From: Ancylobacter moscoviensis
GTDB lineage: Bacteria > Pseudomonadota > Alphaproteobacteria > Rhizobiales > Xanthobacteraceae
Direction: 5' to 3'
NCBI RefSeq assembly: GCF_007559435.1
Contig: NZ_VMBP01000002.1
Coordinates: 744,001 to 808,000, forward strand
DNA: 64,000 nt
Within the stretch, counting starts at the first letter, position 1, and each line of letters starts with the position of its first letter. The notes under the pieces are model-generated. The model had not been told where the DNA came from. It saw only the letters and a program-made list of their open reading frames with translations, and did not search any database. A program made the translations under genes and the position numbers. This document shows positions 35,638 to 45,603 of this stretch, one piece after another.

Positions 35638-36444
35638 ATGGGCGGTTCCACACCGATCGCGGTAACGATAGCGGGTTCCGATTCCGGCGGCGGTGCCGGC
35701 ATCCAGGCGGACCTCAAGACCTTCTCCGCGCTCGGCGTCTACGGCGCCAGCGTCATCACCGCGCTGACGGCGCAGAACACGCTCGGCGTGACCGGCATCC
35801 ACGATGTTCCGCCCGGCTTCATCGCCGCGCAGATCGATGCCGTGTTCTCCGACCTCGCGGTCGACGCGGTGAAGATCGGCATGCTCTCCCGGCCCGAGGC
35901 CATCGAGGCGGTGGCGGCGGGTCTCGCGCGGCACGGCCAGTCCACGGTCGTGCTCGACCCGGTGATGATCGCCGCGTCCGGCGACCGGCTGCTGGTGCCG
36001 GAGGCGGTGGAATCGCTGCGGTCGCTGCTGCTGCCCCGCGCGCTGCTGATCACCCCCAACCTGCCGGAGGCGGCGGCGCTGCTCGACGAGGCCCCGGCCG
36101 AAAACCTCGCTCAGGTGCGCGGGCAGGCCGAGCGGCTCAAGGCGCTGGGGCCGCGCGCGGTGCTGATCAAGGGCGGCCACGGCGAGGGGCCGGAGAGCAC
36201 CGACGTGCTGCTCGACGAGGGTGGATTCTTCGAGCTGAGCGCACCGCGCGTCTCGACCCGCAACACGCACGGCACGGGCTGCACGCTTTCCTCGGCGATC
36301 GCCGCCGGCCTTGCCAAGGGCCTGCCGCTGCGGGCGGCGGTGGAGGGGGCGAAGGACTACCTGACCCGCGCACTCGCCCGCTCCGAGGAGCTGGAGATCG
36401 GGCGGGGCCACGGGCCGGTGCACCACTTCCACGCCTGGTGGTGA
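35638..36444 (+). CDS. thiD: Hydroxymethylpyrimidine/phosphomethylpyrimidine kinase ThiD
   Basis: 268 aa ribokinase-fold kinase. [26 protein letters not shown] at the N-terminus, [13 protein letters not shown] in the centre and [20 protein letters not shown] (anion hole and catalytic Asp/Cys region) near the C-terminus are diagnostic. It phosphorylates HMP and HMP-P for thiamine synthesis. A TPP riboswitch precedes it, so expression should fall when thiamine pyrophosphate is plentiful. A GGGAGG Shine-Dalgarno lies nine bases ahead. Confidence 0.93.
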   Translation: MGGSTPIAVTIAGSDSGGGAGIQADLKTFSALGVYGASVITALTAQNTLGVTGIHDVPPGFIAAQIDAVFSDLAVDAVKIGMLSRPEAIEAVAAGLARHGQSTVVLDPVMIAASGDRLLVPEAVESLRSLLLPRALLITPNLPEAAALLDEAPAENLAQVRGQAERLKALGPRAVLIKGGHGEGPESTDVLLDEGGFFELSAPRVSTRNTHGTGCTLSSAIAAGLAKGLPLRAAVEGAKDYLTRALARSEELEIGRGHGPVHHFHAWW

Positions 36445-36510
36445 GCGCTTCGCGCTCGTAAGCGGGGAGCGGGACTGCTATCGAGGCGGCGATTTTTCGC
36501 GAGTCGTCTC

Positions 36511-37698
36511 GTGCCCCTCATCGCCCCGCGCCACGCCATCGCCTCCGTCTATGCCGGGCTGTTCTTCGGCATCGGCGTCTTCATGCCGTTCTTCCCGATC
36601 TGGCTGGAGGGGCGGGGCTTCGACGCGGCGATGATCGCGCTGGCGCTCGCCGTGCCGCAGACGGTGCGCCTGCTCACCATGCCGCTGGGCGGCGTGCTGG
36701 CCGACCGCAGCGGCCGGCCGCGCGCCACGCTGATCGGCTACGCGCTGGCGACGGCGCTGTGCTTTGCCGGCATCGCGATCGCCCCGAATGCCGCGTTCAT
36801 CCTCATCGGGCTCGGTCTCACCGCCATCTTCTGGCAGCCGAGCCTGCCGGTTCTCGATGCCTATGCGGTGGCGCGGCGGCGCGAGGGAATTCTGGACTAC
36901 GGGCGGGTGCGGCTGTGGGGCTCCATGGCCTTCATCGGCGGCAACCTCGTCGCCGGCGCGCTGCTGGGCGGGGTGGTCTTCGGGCAGGTGCCGCGCGACG
37001 CGGTGATCTGGCTCATCGTCGGGGCGAGCGGCGCGGCGGCGCTGGCGGCGGCGACGCTGGAGGAGGTGAAGGCGCCGCCGCGGCAGGAGGAAGGCCCGCC
37101 GGGCGGCGGGCTGGCGGGCCTCGCGCCGGTGCTGCTGGTCGGCATGGCGGCGGCGGCGCTGGCGCAGGGAGCGCATGCGGTGCTCTACGCCTTCGCCTCG
37201 ATCCACTGGCACGCCAGGGGGCTCTCCGACACCGTCATCGGCCTCCTGTGGTCGCTCGGCGTCATCGCCGAGGTGGTGCTGTTCCATTTCGGCACGCGGG
37301 TGACGCGCCGGCTCGGGGCGGAGCGCCTGCTGCTGCTGGGCGGGGCGACCGGCGTGCTGCGCTTCGGCGCCATGGCCTTCGATCCGCCGACCGCCCTGCT
37401 GCTGCTGTTGCAGCCGCTGCACGCGGTGACGTTCGGCTGCACCTATCTCGGCACGGTGGAACTGGTGGCGCGCCATGCGCCGCCGGGGCGCGGGGCGAGC
37501 GTGCAGGCGATGGCGGCCTGGGCGACGGCCATTGCCATGGCCGGGGCGACGCTGGCCTCCGGTCCGCTCTGGCAGGCCTTCGGAACGCGCGCCTTCCTCG
37601 CCTCGGCGGCCTTCGGCGCGCTGGGGGCGCTGCTCGCCCTCGTCGCCGGCCGGATGCGGGACGACGGGGCCGTCGCCGGCCGGACGGGGGCCGGCTAG
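36511..37698 (+). CDS. MFS transporter (HcaT/3-phenylpropionate-like)
   Basis: 395 aa from GTG 36511. Twelve predicted membrane spans; the MFS motif between TM2 and TM3 is GGVLADRSGRPR. LPVLDAYAVARRREGILDYGRVRLWGSMAFIGGN is the signature of the PPP/HcaT-like MFS group. Only 66 bp separate it from thiD with no clear terminator, so it may share the TPP-riboswitch transcript and could move a thiamine precursor; that is inference. Its stop overlaps the convergent epimerase stop in a shared CTAG. Confidence 0.78.
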   Translation: MPLIAPRHAIASVYAGLFFGIGVFMPFFPIWLEGRGFDAAMIALALAVPQTVRLLTMPLGGVLADRSGRPRATLIGYALATALCFAGIAIAPNAAFILIGLGLTAIFWQPSLPVLDAYAVARRREGILDYGRVRLWGSMAFIGGNLVAGALLGGVVFGQVPRDAVIWLIVGASGAAALAAATLEEVKAPPRQEEGPPGGGLAGLAPVLLVGMAAAALAQGAHAVLYAFASIHWHARGLSDTVIGLLWSLGVIAEVVLFHFGTRVTRRLGAERLLLLGGATGVLRFGAMAFDPPTALLLLLQPLHAVTFGCTYLGTVELVARHAPPGRGASVQAMAAWATAIAMAGATLASGPLWQAFGTRAFLASAAFGALGALLALVAGRMRDDGAVAGRTGAG

Positions 37699-38672
37699 CC
37701 CCAGAGCGCGGGTTCGGGCGGATGGACCACGCTGCCCTCATAGCGCAGGGACGGCGTGCGGTCGGCGGCCAGCAGCAGCGGACCGTCGAGATCGACCACC
37801 CGGGCGAGCGGCGTGAGCAGCAGCGCCGGAGCCATGGCGAGCGAGGTTGCCACCATGCAGCCGACCATGATGTCGAGGCCGGCCGCCCGTGCGGCGCGGG
37901 CGAGCGCCACCGCCTCGGTGAGGCCGCCCGTCTTGTCCAGCTTGATGTTGAGCGCGTCGTAGCGGCCGATCAGGCTCGGCAGGCTGTCGAGGCCGTGCGC
38001 GCTCTCATCGGCGCAGACCGGGACCGGGCGGGCGATCCGGTCGAGAAGCGCGTCGTCGTCGGCCGGCAGGGGCTGCTCGACCAGCTCGACGCCGGCCTTC
38101 TCGCAAGCCGCGAGGTTGGCCACGAGGTTGGCGGCGGTCCAGCCCTCATTGGCGTCGACGATCAGCCGCACGCCGGGCACCGCCGCGCGGATGGCGGCGA
38201 GGCGCTCGGGATCGCCCTCCGCGCCGAGCTTGAGCTTGAGCAGCTCGTGCCCGCACGCGGCGGCGGCGTCCGCCATGCCCTGCGGCGTGCCGAGGCTGAT
38301 CGTGTAGGCCGTGACCACCGGCTTCGGCGCCGGCAGGCCGGCGAGCTCGTGCACGCGGACGCCGGCACGCTTGGCCTCGAGGTTCCACATGGCGCAGTCG
38401 AGCGCGTTGCGCGCCGCGCCGGCCGGCAGCACGGCCTGCAGCGCCTCGCGGGTGAGGCCGGCGGCGACGGCGCCCTCGAGGGCGGTCAAAGCGGCCGTCA
38501 CACCTTCTACGCTCTCGCCATAGCGCGCATAGGGCACGCATTCGCCGCGGCCGACGAAGGTGCCGTCACGCAGGGTCGTGGTGACGACGGCGGCTTCGGT
38601 CTTCGAGCCGCGGGCGATGGTGAAGCTGCCGCGGATGGGGAAGCGTTCCGGGGTGACGAGGAGCTCGGTCAT
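37695..38672 (-). CDS. Dipeptide epimerase (L-Ala-D/L-Glu epimerase-like, enolase superfamily)
   Basis: 325 aa from ATG 38672. Catalytic features of the muconate-lactonizing subgroup: KLKLG (first Lys of the KxK pair), metal ligands in IVDANEGW, VEQPLP and CADESAHG, and the second base in NIKLDKTGG. In bacteria such enzymes epimerise L-Ala-D-Glu from peptidoglycan turnover to L-Ala-L-Glu. Specificity is not provable from sequence alone. Confidence 0.85.
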   Translation of the reverse strand: MTELLVTPERFPIRGSFTIARGSKTEAAVVTTTLRDGTFVGRGECVPYARYGESVEGVTAALTALEGAVAAGLTREALQAVLPAGAARNALDCAMWNLEAKRAGVRVHELAGLPAPKPVVTAYTISLGTPQGMADAAAACGHELLKLKLGAEGDPERLAAIRAAVPGVRLIVDANEGWTAANLVANLAACEKAGVELVEQPLPADDDALLDRIARPVPVCADESAHGLDSLPSLIGRYDALNIKLDKTGGLTEAVALARAARAAGLDIMVGCMVATSLAMAPALLLTPLARVVDLDGPLLLAADRTPSLRYEGSVVHPPEPALWG

Positions 38673-38918
38673 GGCCAAGAAGGGGTGGGAGGAGCCGCGA
38701 ATCGACGATGGGTTTGGAGCATAATGCCGCCCGCCCGCCGGCAGGCGTCGCCGCGAAAGCACAGTGGCGGGCATTAAGCGGCCGATCCGCCATCATAAAT
38801 TCGTTTCGAGGGCCGGACGGCTCGACGACCCGGACCCTCACCGCTATGAAACACATAGGGAATCTGGCGATTGGCGGCTTCGTTCCGTTGAAGGTGCCGT
38901 CAGGGAAGGAAACCGATC

Positions 38919-40067
38919 TTGGGAGCCGCTGAAGCGCCGCTTCTGGCCACCGCCCGCAATGGCCGCGAACTCGTGTTCGTGGGCAATGGCCGCTGGGTGG
39001 CCGGGCAGGGCCGGGCGCTGGAGGGCAGCGTCGATTCGGCGCTCGGCGAGGTGACGGCGGCGCAGACCGAGACGGCGCGGCTCGACCTTTCCGGCGTGCG
39101 CCTGTTCGACACGCTCGGCGCGGTGGTGCTGGACCGGCTGCTGCGCGGGCTCGACGCGGCCGGGGTGCGCTACCAGATCGTCGGGCTGGAGCAGCGCTTC
39201 CGCCCGCTGCTCGACGAGATCATCAAGGGCTGCCACGAGGTTCCCCCGCGCAAGAAGCCGCTGAATCCGCTGGTCGGCGGCCTCTACGTCACCGGCCGCA
39301 CGGTGGTCGCCACCGGCAAGGACGCGCTGGCGCTGCTGTCGTTCATCGGCGCGGTGATCACATCGTTCCTGCGCGTGATCGTGCGCCCGCACACCTTCCG
39401 CTGGACGTCGATGATCTATCACCTCGAACGCACCGGGCTGCGCGCGGTGCCGATCGTGGCGCTGATCACCTTCCTCATCGGCTGCATCATCGCGCAGCAG
39501 GGCATCTTCCATTTCCGCAAGTTCGGCGCGACGACCTATGTGGTCGACATGGTGGGCATCCTCACGCTGCGCGAGCTGGGCGTGCTGATCGTCTCCATCA
39601 TGGTGGCGGGCCGTTCGGGCAGCGCCTTCACCGCGGAGCTCGGCTCCATGCGCATGCGCGAGGAGGTCGACGCGCTGCGGGTGATGGGCTTCGACCCCAA
39701 CGAGGTGCTGGTGCTGCCGCGCCTCGTGGCGCTGATCATCGCCGTGCCGCTGCTGACCTTCATCGGCAATATGTGCGCGCTGTTCGGCGGCGGGCTGGTG
39801 GCCTGGCTCTATGGCGACATCTCGCCGGAGATCTTCATCAACCGGCTGCGGGAGGCCATCGCCCTCAACACCTTCGAGGTCGGCATGATCAAGGCGCCGT
39901 TCATGGCCGCCATCGTCGGCCTCATCGCCTGCATGGAAGGCATGCGGGTGGGCGGCAGCGCCGAATCGCTCGGCGCACACACCACCGCCTCGGTGGTGAA
40001 GGCGATCTTCCTCGTGATCGTGGTGGACGGCCTGTTCGCCATGTTCTTCGCCGCGATCGACATGTGA
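38919..40067 (+). CDS. mlaE: MlaE-family ABC permease with N-terminal STAS-like domain
   Basis: 382 aa. Residues 1-110 form a STAS-like domain (TARLDLSGVRLFDTLGAVVLDRLLRGLDAAGVRY), normally the separate MlaB protein. The MlaE permease core follows with about five spans: QQGIFHFRKFGATTYVVDMVGILTLRELGVLIVSIMVAGRSGSAFTAELGSMRMREEVDALRVMG and IACMEGMRVGGSAESLG. The system moves phospholipids between inner and outer membrane. First gene of a four-gene operon. Confidence 0.92.
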   Translation: MGAAEAPLLATARNGRELVFVGNGRWVAGQGRALEGSVDSALGEVTAAQTETARLDLSGVRLFDTLGAVVLDRLLRGLDAAGVRYQIVGLEQRFRPLLDEIIKGCHEVPPRKKPLNPLVGGLYVTGRTVVATGKDALALLSFIGAVITSFLRVIVRPHTFRWTSMIYHLERTGLRAVPIVALITFLIGCIIAQQGIFHFRKFGATTYVVDMVGILTLRELGVLIVSIMVAGRSGSAFTAELGSMRMREEVDALRVMGFDPNEVLVLPRLVALIIAVPLLTFIGNMCALFGGGLVAWLYGDISPEIFINRLREAIALNTFEVGMIKAPFMAAIVGLIACMEGMRVGGSAESLGAHTTASVVKAIFLVIVVDGLFAMFFAAIDM

Positions 40068-40909
40068 GGCGCGCGGTGCAGGCCGAAGGCGAAACCACAC
40101 GGAACGGCAGCACGGCGGGGCGGGAGGTGGCACCCGGCGAGCCGATCATCCGCGTCCGCGACGTGGTGGTCGGCTTCGGCGACCGCATCATCCTCAACGG
40201 CCTGTCGCTCGACGTGATGCGCGGCGAGATTCTCGGCTTCGTCGGTGCCTCCGGCGGCGGCAAGTCGGTGCTGACGCGGACCATTCTCGGGCTGGTGCCG
40301 AAGCGCTCGGGCACCGTCGAGGTGTTCGGGCAGGACCTCGACACGCTCAGCTATGCCGAGCGCCGGCAGCTGGAGCGGCGCTGGGGCGTGCTGTTCCAGC
40401 AGGGGGCGCTGTTCTCCTCGCTGAGCGTGCGGCAGAACATCCAGTTTCCGATGCGCGAATATCTCGACCTTTCCCCGGCGCTGATGGACGAGCTGACCAT
40501 CGCCAAGCTTGAAATGGTCGGCCTCGCGCCGGATGTCGCGGAGAAGGCGCCGTCGGAGCTTTCGGGCGGCATGATCAAGCGCGTGGCGCTCGCTCGCGCC
40601 CTCGCGCTCGACCCGGAAATCCTGTTCCTCGACGAGCCCACATCGGGTCTCGACCCCATCGGGGCCGGGGAGTTCGACGATCTGATCGCGACATTGCAGC
40701 AGACTTTGGGGCTGACGGTATTCATGGTAACCCACGATCTCGACAGCCTTCATACGGTCTGCGATCGCATTGCGGCGCTCGGCGAGGGCAAGATCATCGC
40801 AGTCGGACCGATCGAAACCATGCTGGCGTCGAAGCATCCCTGGGTTTCCGCCTATTTCCACGGCAAGCGGGCGCGCGCCGCCGGCTTCGGGCAAGAGGAG
40901 GCGCGCTGA
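40064..40909 (+). CDS. mlaF: ABC transporter ATPase MlaF
   Basis: 281 aa from GTG 40064, overlapping the mlaE stop by four bases; GTG 40076 is an alternative. Walker A GASGGGKSV (Ser in place of the usual Thr/Ser order, as in MlaF), Q-loop LFQQGALFSSLSV, signature LSGGMIKR and Walker B ILFLDEPTSGLDP. Powers the MlaE complex. Confidence 0.92.
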   Translation: MRRAVQAEGETTRNGSTAGREVAPGEPIIRVRDVVVGFGDRIILNGLSLDVMRGEILGFVGASGGGKSVLTRTILGLVPKRSGTVEVFGQDLDTLSYAERRQLERRWGVLFQQGALFSSLSVRQNIQFPMREYLDLSPALMDELTIAKLEMVGLAPDVAEKAPSELSGGMIKRVALARALALDPEILFLDEPTSGLDPIGAGEFDDLIATLQQTLGLTVFMVTHDLDSLHTVCDRIAALGEGKIIAVGPIETMLASKHPWVSAYFHGKRARAAGFGQEEAR

Positions 40910-40916
40910 GGCCGAC

Positions 40917-41963
40917 ATGGAGACACGCGCCAACTACATCATTATCGGCCTGTTCACGCTTCTGGTCGTCGCGGCGGGATTCCTGTTCGTCTGGTGGTTC
41001 ACCGGATCGAACAGCCGCGGGCCGCGCGTTTCCTACGACGTCGTGTTCAGCGGGGTCGTCAGCGGGCTGCAGACCGGCTCGGCGGTGACCTTCAACGGCA
41101 TTCCGGTCGGCGAGGTGACGGGGCTGCGCATCGATCCGCAGGACCCGCGCAAGGTGATCGCCACCATCGCCGTACAGCCCAGCACGCCGGTCAAGTCGGA
41201 TACTCGCGCCAATCTCGATTCGCAGCTGCTCACCGGCCTCGCCTCGGTCGGGCTGGTCGGCGGGTCGACGCAGGCCCAGCCGCTGCCGACGCCGCCCGAG
41301 GGCGGACTGCCGACCATCGACGCCAACACCTCGGCGGTGCAGGACCTCATGCGCTCGGCCCGCGAGGTGCTGGGCCGGATCGACGACATCGCCACGCGGG
41401 TGGACGACCTGATCAAGGCCAACGACTCCAAGATCGCCTCGGTGATCGACAATGTCGACAAGTTCAGCAAGGCGCTGGGCGACAATGCCGGCAGCGTCGA
41501 CAGCTTCCTCAAGCAGGTGGGCGGCGCGGCCGAGCAGATCAGCCGGCTATCGGACAATCTCGACAAGGTCGTCACCTCCTTCGATCCGAAGAAGGTGGGC
41601 AACACGGTGGACGACATCAGTCGCTTCACCGCCCAGCTCGACAAGATGGCGGCGAAGTTCGACACGATCCTCGACAACGTGAACGCGATGACCACGAGCG
41701 AGGAAGGCAAGGGCATGTTCAGCGAGATCACCAGCGCCGCCGCCGAGGTGCGCAAGCTGGCCGCGAATCTCGACACGCGCACCGCCGAGCTTTCCGTCAA
41801 CCTCAACAAGTTCACGGGGCCGGGCCTGCGCCAGTACGAGGCGCTGGCGGTGGACGGACGGCGCACCCTGTCCGAGATCGAGCGGGTTTTCCGCAACTTC
41901 GAACGCAACCCGCGCCAGTTCATCTTTGGCGGGACAAACGTCCCCAGCTACAGTGGGCGCTAG
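40917..41963 (+). CDS. mlaD: MlaD/MCE-domain substrate-binding protein
   Basis: 348 aa, ATG 40917 after GAGG. One N-terminal membrane anchor (residues 8-30), an MCE domain at about 38-120 (VSYDVVFSGVVSGLQTGSAVTFNGIPVGEVTGLRI), then a long helical/coiled-coil segment (residues 140-310) with repeated DN/DK heptads. Forms a hexameric ring in the periplasm that shuttles lipid. Confidence 0.92.
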   Translation: METRANYIIIGLFTLLVVAAGFLFVWWFTGSNSRGPRVSYDVVFSGVVSGLQTGSAVTFNGIPVGEVTGLRIDPQDPRKVIATIAVQPSTPVKSDTRANLDSQLLTGLASVGLVGGSTQAQPLPTPPEGGLPTIDANTSAVQDLMRSAREVLGRIDDIATRVDDLIKANDSKIASVIDNVDKFSKALGDNAGSVDSFLKQVGGAAEQISRLSDNLDKVVTSFDPKKVGNTVDDISRFTAQLDKMAAKFDTILDNVNAMTTSEEGKGMFSEITSAAAEVRKLAANLDTRTAELSVNLNKFTGPGLRQYEALAVDGRRTLSEIERVFRNFERNPRQFIFGGTNVPSYSGR

Positions 41964-42005
41964 TCGATGGGGCTCTGGGGAACTCACGGGGGCAGGGGAG
42001 CAAAC

Positions 42006-42641
42006 GTGACCTTTGACGAGACCGGTCGCAGCAAGCCGGAACACAGGCTTGCCGCGTGCGCCAGCGTGCTGGCTGTTGCCCTGACGCTGGGTGGATGCGG
42101 CGCGCTGCTCGCCGGCGGCGACAAATCGGTGCCGACCTTCGACCTGACGGCTCCCGGAGACTTCAGCGCGCCACGCCGCGGTACGGGACTGCTGGTGATC
42201 GGCCCGCCGAGCGCGCTGCAGGTGCTGGATACCGAGCGGATCGTCGTCGAGCCGGCGCCGGGCCAGATCACCTATCTCGACCGTGCCCAGTGGAGCGACC
42301 GCCTGCCGGCGCTGTTCCAGGCGCGGCTGATCGAGTCCTTCGAGAACGGCAATCGCGGCCGCTCGGTCGGGCGTGCGGGCGACGGGCTCAGCGCCGACTA
42401 CACGCTCCTGTCGGACCTCCGTGCCTTCGGGCTGCGCACCTCGGACGGGAGTGCCGAGGCCGTGGTCGAGGTGTCGGTGAAGATCGTCGCCAGCAGCACG
42501 GGCCGGATCGCTGCGGCCGAGGTGTTCAGGGCCACGGCGCCGGCCGCCTCCACGAGCGGGCCCGATGCGACGCGGGCCATCGACGCGGCCTCGGACGAGG
42601 TGTTCGTCGAGATCGTGCGCTGGGCATCGAGTCGTTTCTGA
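42006..42641 (+). CDS. ABC-type transport auxiliary lipoprotein (Mla operon outer-membrane component)
   Basis: 211 aa from GTG 42006, preceded by AGGGGAG. A lipobox LGGC follows the signal sequence, so the mature protein is a lipoprotein. The rest matches the ABC_trans_aux fold (YDL..PG, QITYLDRAQWSDRLPALFQARLIESFENG, VEVSVKIVASSTGRIAAAEVF), like PqiC. In alphaproteobacteria this lipoprotein takes the place of MlaC/MlaA in some Mce systems. Last gene of the operon. Confidence 0.85.
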   Translation: MTFDETGRSKPEHRLAACASVLAVALTLGGCGALLAGGDKSVPTFDLTAPGDFSAPRRGTGLLVIGPPSALQVLDTERIVVEPAPGQITYLDRAQWSDRLPALFQARLIESFENGNRGRSVGRAGDGLSADYTLLSDLRAFGLRTSDGSAEAVVEVSVKIVASSTGRIAAAEVFRATAPAASTSGPDATRAIDAASDEVFVEIVRWASSRF

Positions 42642-42672
42642 GGGTTACGGCCGATTCTTGAAGTGGAGGACG

Positions 42673-42697
42673 AGCCCGGCTTCGGCCGGGCTTTTTG
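42673..42697 (+). terminator. Rho-independent terminator of the Mla operon
   Basis: AGCCCGGC (42673-42680), loop TTCG, GCCGGGCT (42685-42692) and then TTTTGTT. A textbook intrinsic terminator 30 bp after the lipoprotein stop. Confidence 0.93.
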
Positions 42698-42761
42698 TTA
42701 TCGGTACGGGTGCCCAGATCCTCTCGATCTGTGTGTGTGCGGATCTTTCGACGGAAACAAA

Positions 42762-42787
42762 AAAGGCGCGGCTCGCGCCGCGCCTTT
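42762..42787 (-). terminator. Rho-independent terminator of groESL
   Basis: On the minus strand AAAGGCGCGGC (42777-42787 side) and its complement (42762-42772) form a stem with loop TCGC/GCGA, followed by a run of T (complement of the A-run at 42758-42764). Confidence 0.9.
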
Positions 42788-42814
42788 CTGCATTCGAAGG
42801 CAATTCGACTTCGA

Positions 42815-42846
42815 TCAGAAGTCCATTCCGCCCATGCCGCCGCCCG
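42815..42846 (-). pseudogene. Duplicated 3' tail of groEL (remnant encoding GGGMGGMDF-stop)
   Basis: The 32 bp at 42815-42846 are identical at 31 of 32 positions to the last 32 bp of groEL (42911-42942), including the stop codon; the one change is synonymous (Gly). It lies 64 bp downstream of the true groEL stop and just ahead of the terminator. It has no start codon and is not expressed as a protein by itself. It looks like a scar of recombination between groEL copies or of a small insertion. Confidence 0.8.
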
Positions 42847-42872
42847 CTGAAGTCGGCTGATGCCGACTTCAG
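42847..42872. repeat. Perfect 11-bp inverted repeat between groEL and its duplicated tail
   Basis: CTGAAGTCGGC (42847-42857) and GCCGACTTCAG (42862-42872) pair perfectly around TGAT. It occupies the left end of the 64-bp segment that separates the two groEL ends. Could be a palindromic mobile repeat or a second terminator stem; no T-run follows. Confidence 0.6.
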
Positions 42873-42910
42873 GTTTCTGGCGTTTCGCCGGGCGGCTTCG
42901 GTGGGCGTCC

Positions 42911-44581
<1,671 letters not shown>

Positions 44582-44592
44582 TCAGGGCTGCC

Positions 44593-44907
44593 TCACGCGG
44601 CCTTCTTGGCCGCGGTGGTGCCTTCCAGCACGCCGAGAATGTCGGCTTCCTTCATGATGAGGTAATCGACGCCGTCGATCTTGACCTCGGTGCCCGACCA
44701 CTTGCCGAACAGCACGCGGTCGCCGGCCTTGAGGTCGGGCGGCACGAGCTTGCCGGCCTCGTCGCGGCCGCCGGGGCCGACGGCGACGACCTCGCCCTGC
44801 GAGGGCTTTTCCTTGGCGGTGTCGGGAATGATGATGCCGCCCGCGGTCTTCTCTTCCGCATCGATGCGCTTGACCACGACCCGGTCATGCAGGGGACGGA
44901 ACTTCAT
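44593..44907 (-). CDS. groES: Co-chaperonin GroES
   Basis: 104 aa from ATG 44907 (GGAGAGAACCG upstream). [46 protein letters not shown] is canonical; slightly longer than the usual 95-98 aa because of an Ala/Lys-rich C-terminal tail. Forms the heptameric lid of GroEL. First gene of the groESL operon. Confidence 0.97.
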   Translation of the reverse strand: MKFRPLHDRVVVKRIDAEEKTAGGIIIPDTAKEKPSQGEVVAVGPGGRDEAGKLVPPDLKAGDRVLFGKWSGTEVKIDGVDYLIMKEADILGVLEGTTAAKKAA

Positions 44908-45047
44908 CGGTTCTCTCCAAATCCTGAACGATCGCTTGATCCGGTAAGGCGCGGCTGGCGAGGACATGCGCCCCACGTTCCCGGCGGCTTACCGTGGGGA
45001 CATCTAGGCGGCGGGAAAATGCCGCGCAAGGTGCGCCCGGGAAAAAA

Positions 45048-45074
45048 TTAGCAGTCATCAGCGGTGAGTGCCAA
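45048..45074 (-). promoter_or_regulatory. CIRCE element (HrcA operator) upstream of groESL
   Basis: TTAGCAGTC, nine-base spacer, GAGTGCCAA at 45048-45074; the consensus is TTAGCACTC-N9-GAGTGCTAA, so 16 of 18 arm positions match. It is 141 bp upstream of the groES ATG. HrcA is expected to repress groESL here; hrcA itself is not in the window. Confidence 0.88.
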
Positions 45075-45133
45075 CGGTTAATCCGCCGCTTTGTCAGCAC
45101 TCCGTCGTCTATGCTGCCAAGGCATTGATATCG

Positions 45134-45157
45134 AAGGTTAATTTAGAAATTAACCTT
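45134..45157. promoter_or_regulatory. Perfect 24-bp palindrome between groES and usg
   Basis: Arm AAGGTTAATTT at 45134-45144, two-base spacer, and its exact reverse complement at 45147-45157. The centre of the only AT-rich stretch in this gap, 57 bp upstream of the usg ATG. It contains two TTAA tetramers eight bases apart, close to but not exactly the CtrA pattern (TTAA-N7-TTAA). Likely operator. Otherwise the gap 44908-45213 holds only CIRCE and promoter sequence. Confidence 0.6.
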
Positions 45158-45213
45158 GCCGAAGGACGGGGCCGGCCGCACGAATCGGATTCGTTCGCGA
45201 AAGGAGGTTCCGC

Positions 45214-45528
45214 ATGGCAGGACATGGGGCATCGCCGCATGGCGTGGCGTCGCAGGGAGCGGTATCGGAGGATTTCCGCAGGCAGCTCGCAGGCTACGGG
45301 CTGACCACCGCGCAGATCCTCTACCGCATGCCGGATCATCCGGCGATCCTGCAAACCTATCTCTGGCAGCACTACGATCTGTGCCCGCATTTTCCCGAGC
45401 TGAACCGTTTCCTGGAGTTCTGGAAGCGGGAGCTGGAGGGGCCGCTGCACTCGGTGACCATCGCCCATGCACGGCTCGTCAAGCCGGCGGAATTGCGCAG
45501 CGTGGACGGCGTGTTCCGCCTGAACTGA
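45214..45528 (+). CDS. usg: Usg family protein
   Basis: 104 aa with a strong AAGGAGG Shine-Dalgarno. After a short variable N-terminus it matches the alphaproteobacterial Usg family: GYGLTTAQILYRMPDHPAILQTYLWQHYDLCPHFPELNRFLEFWKRELEGPLHSVTIAHARLVKPAE. Function unknown (named for linkage to tryptophan genes in some species). Followed by ExoD. Confidence 0.85.
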   Translation: MAGHGASPHGVASQGAVSEDFRRQLAGYGLTTAQILYRMPDHPAILQTYLWQHYDLCPHFPELNRFLEFWKRELEGPLHSVTIAHARLVKPAELRSVDGVFRLN

Positions 45529-45603
45529 GCCGATATCACCAACGGGCCTTTTGACCGGGCTGCCCTCTTCTTGTCGCTTCCGACGTGCTATGAGGGCGGC
45601 GAA

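Noticed and set aside
45134-45157. Palindrome upstream of usg as a canonical CtrA site
   Set aside because: The two TTAA tetramers are eight, not seven, bases apart, so a standard CtrA assignment is not supported; retained only as an unknown operator.
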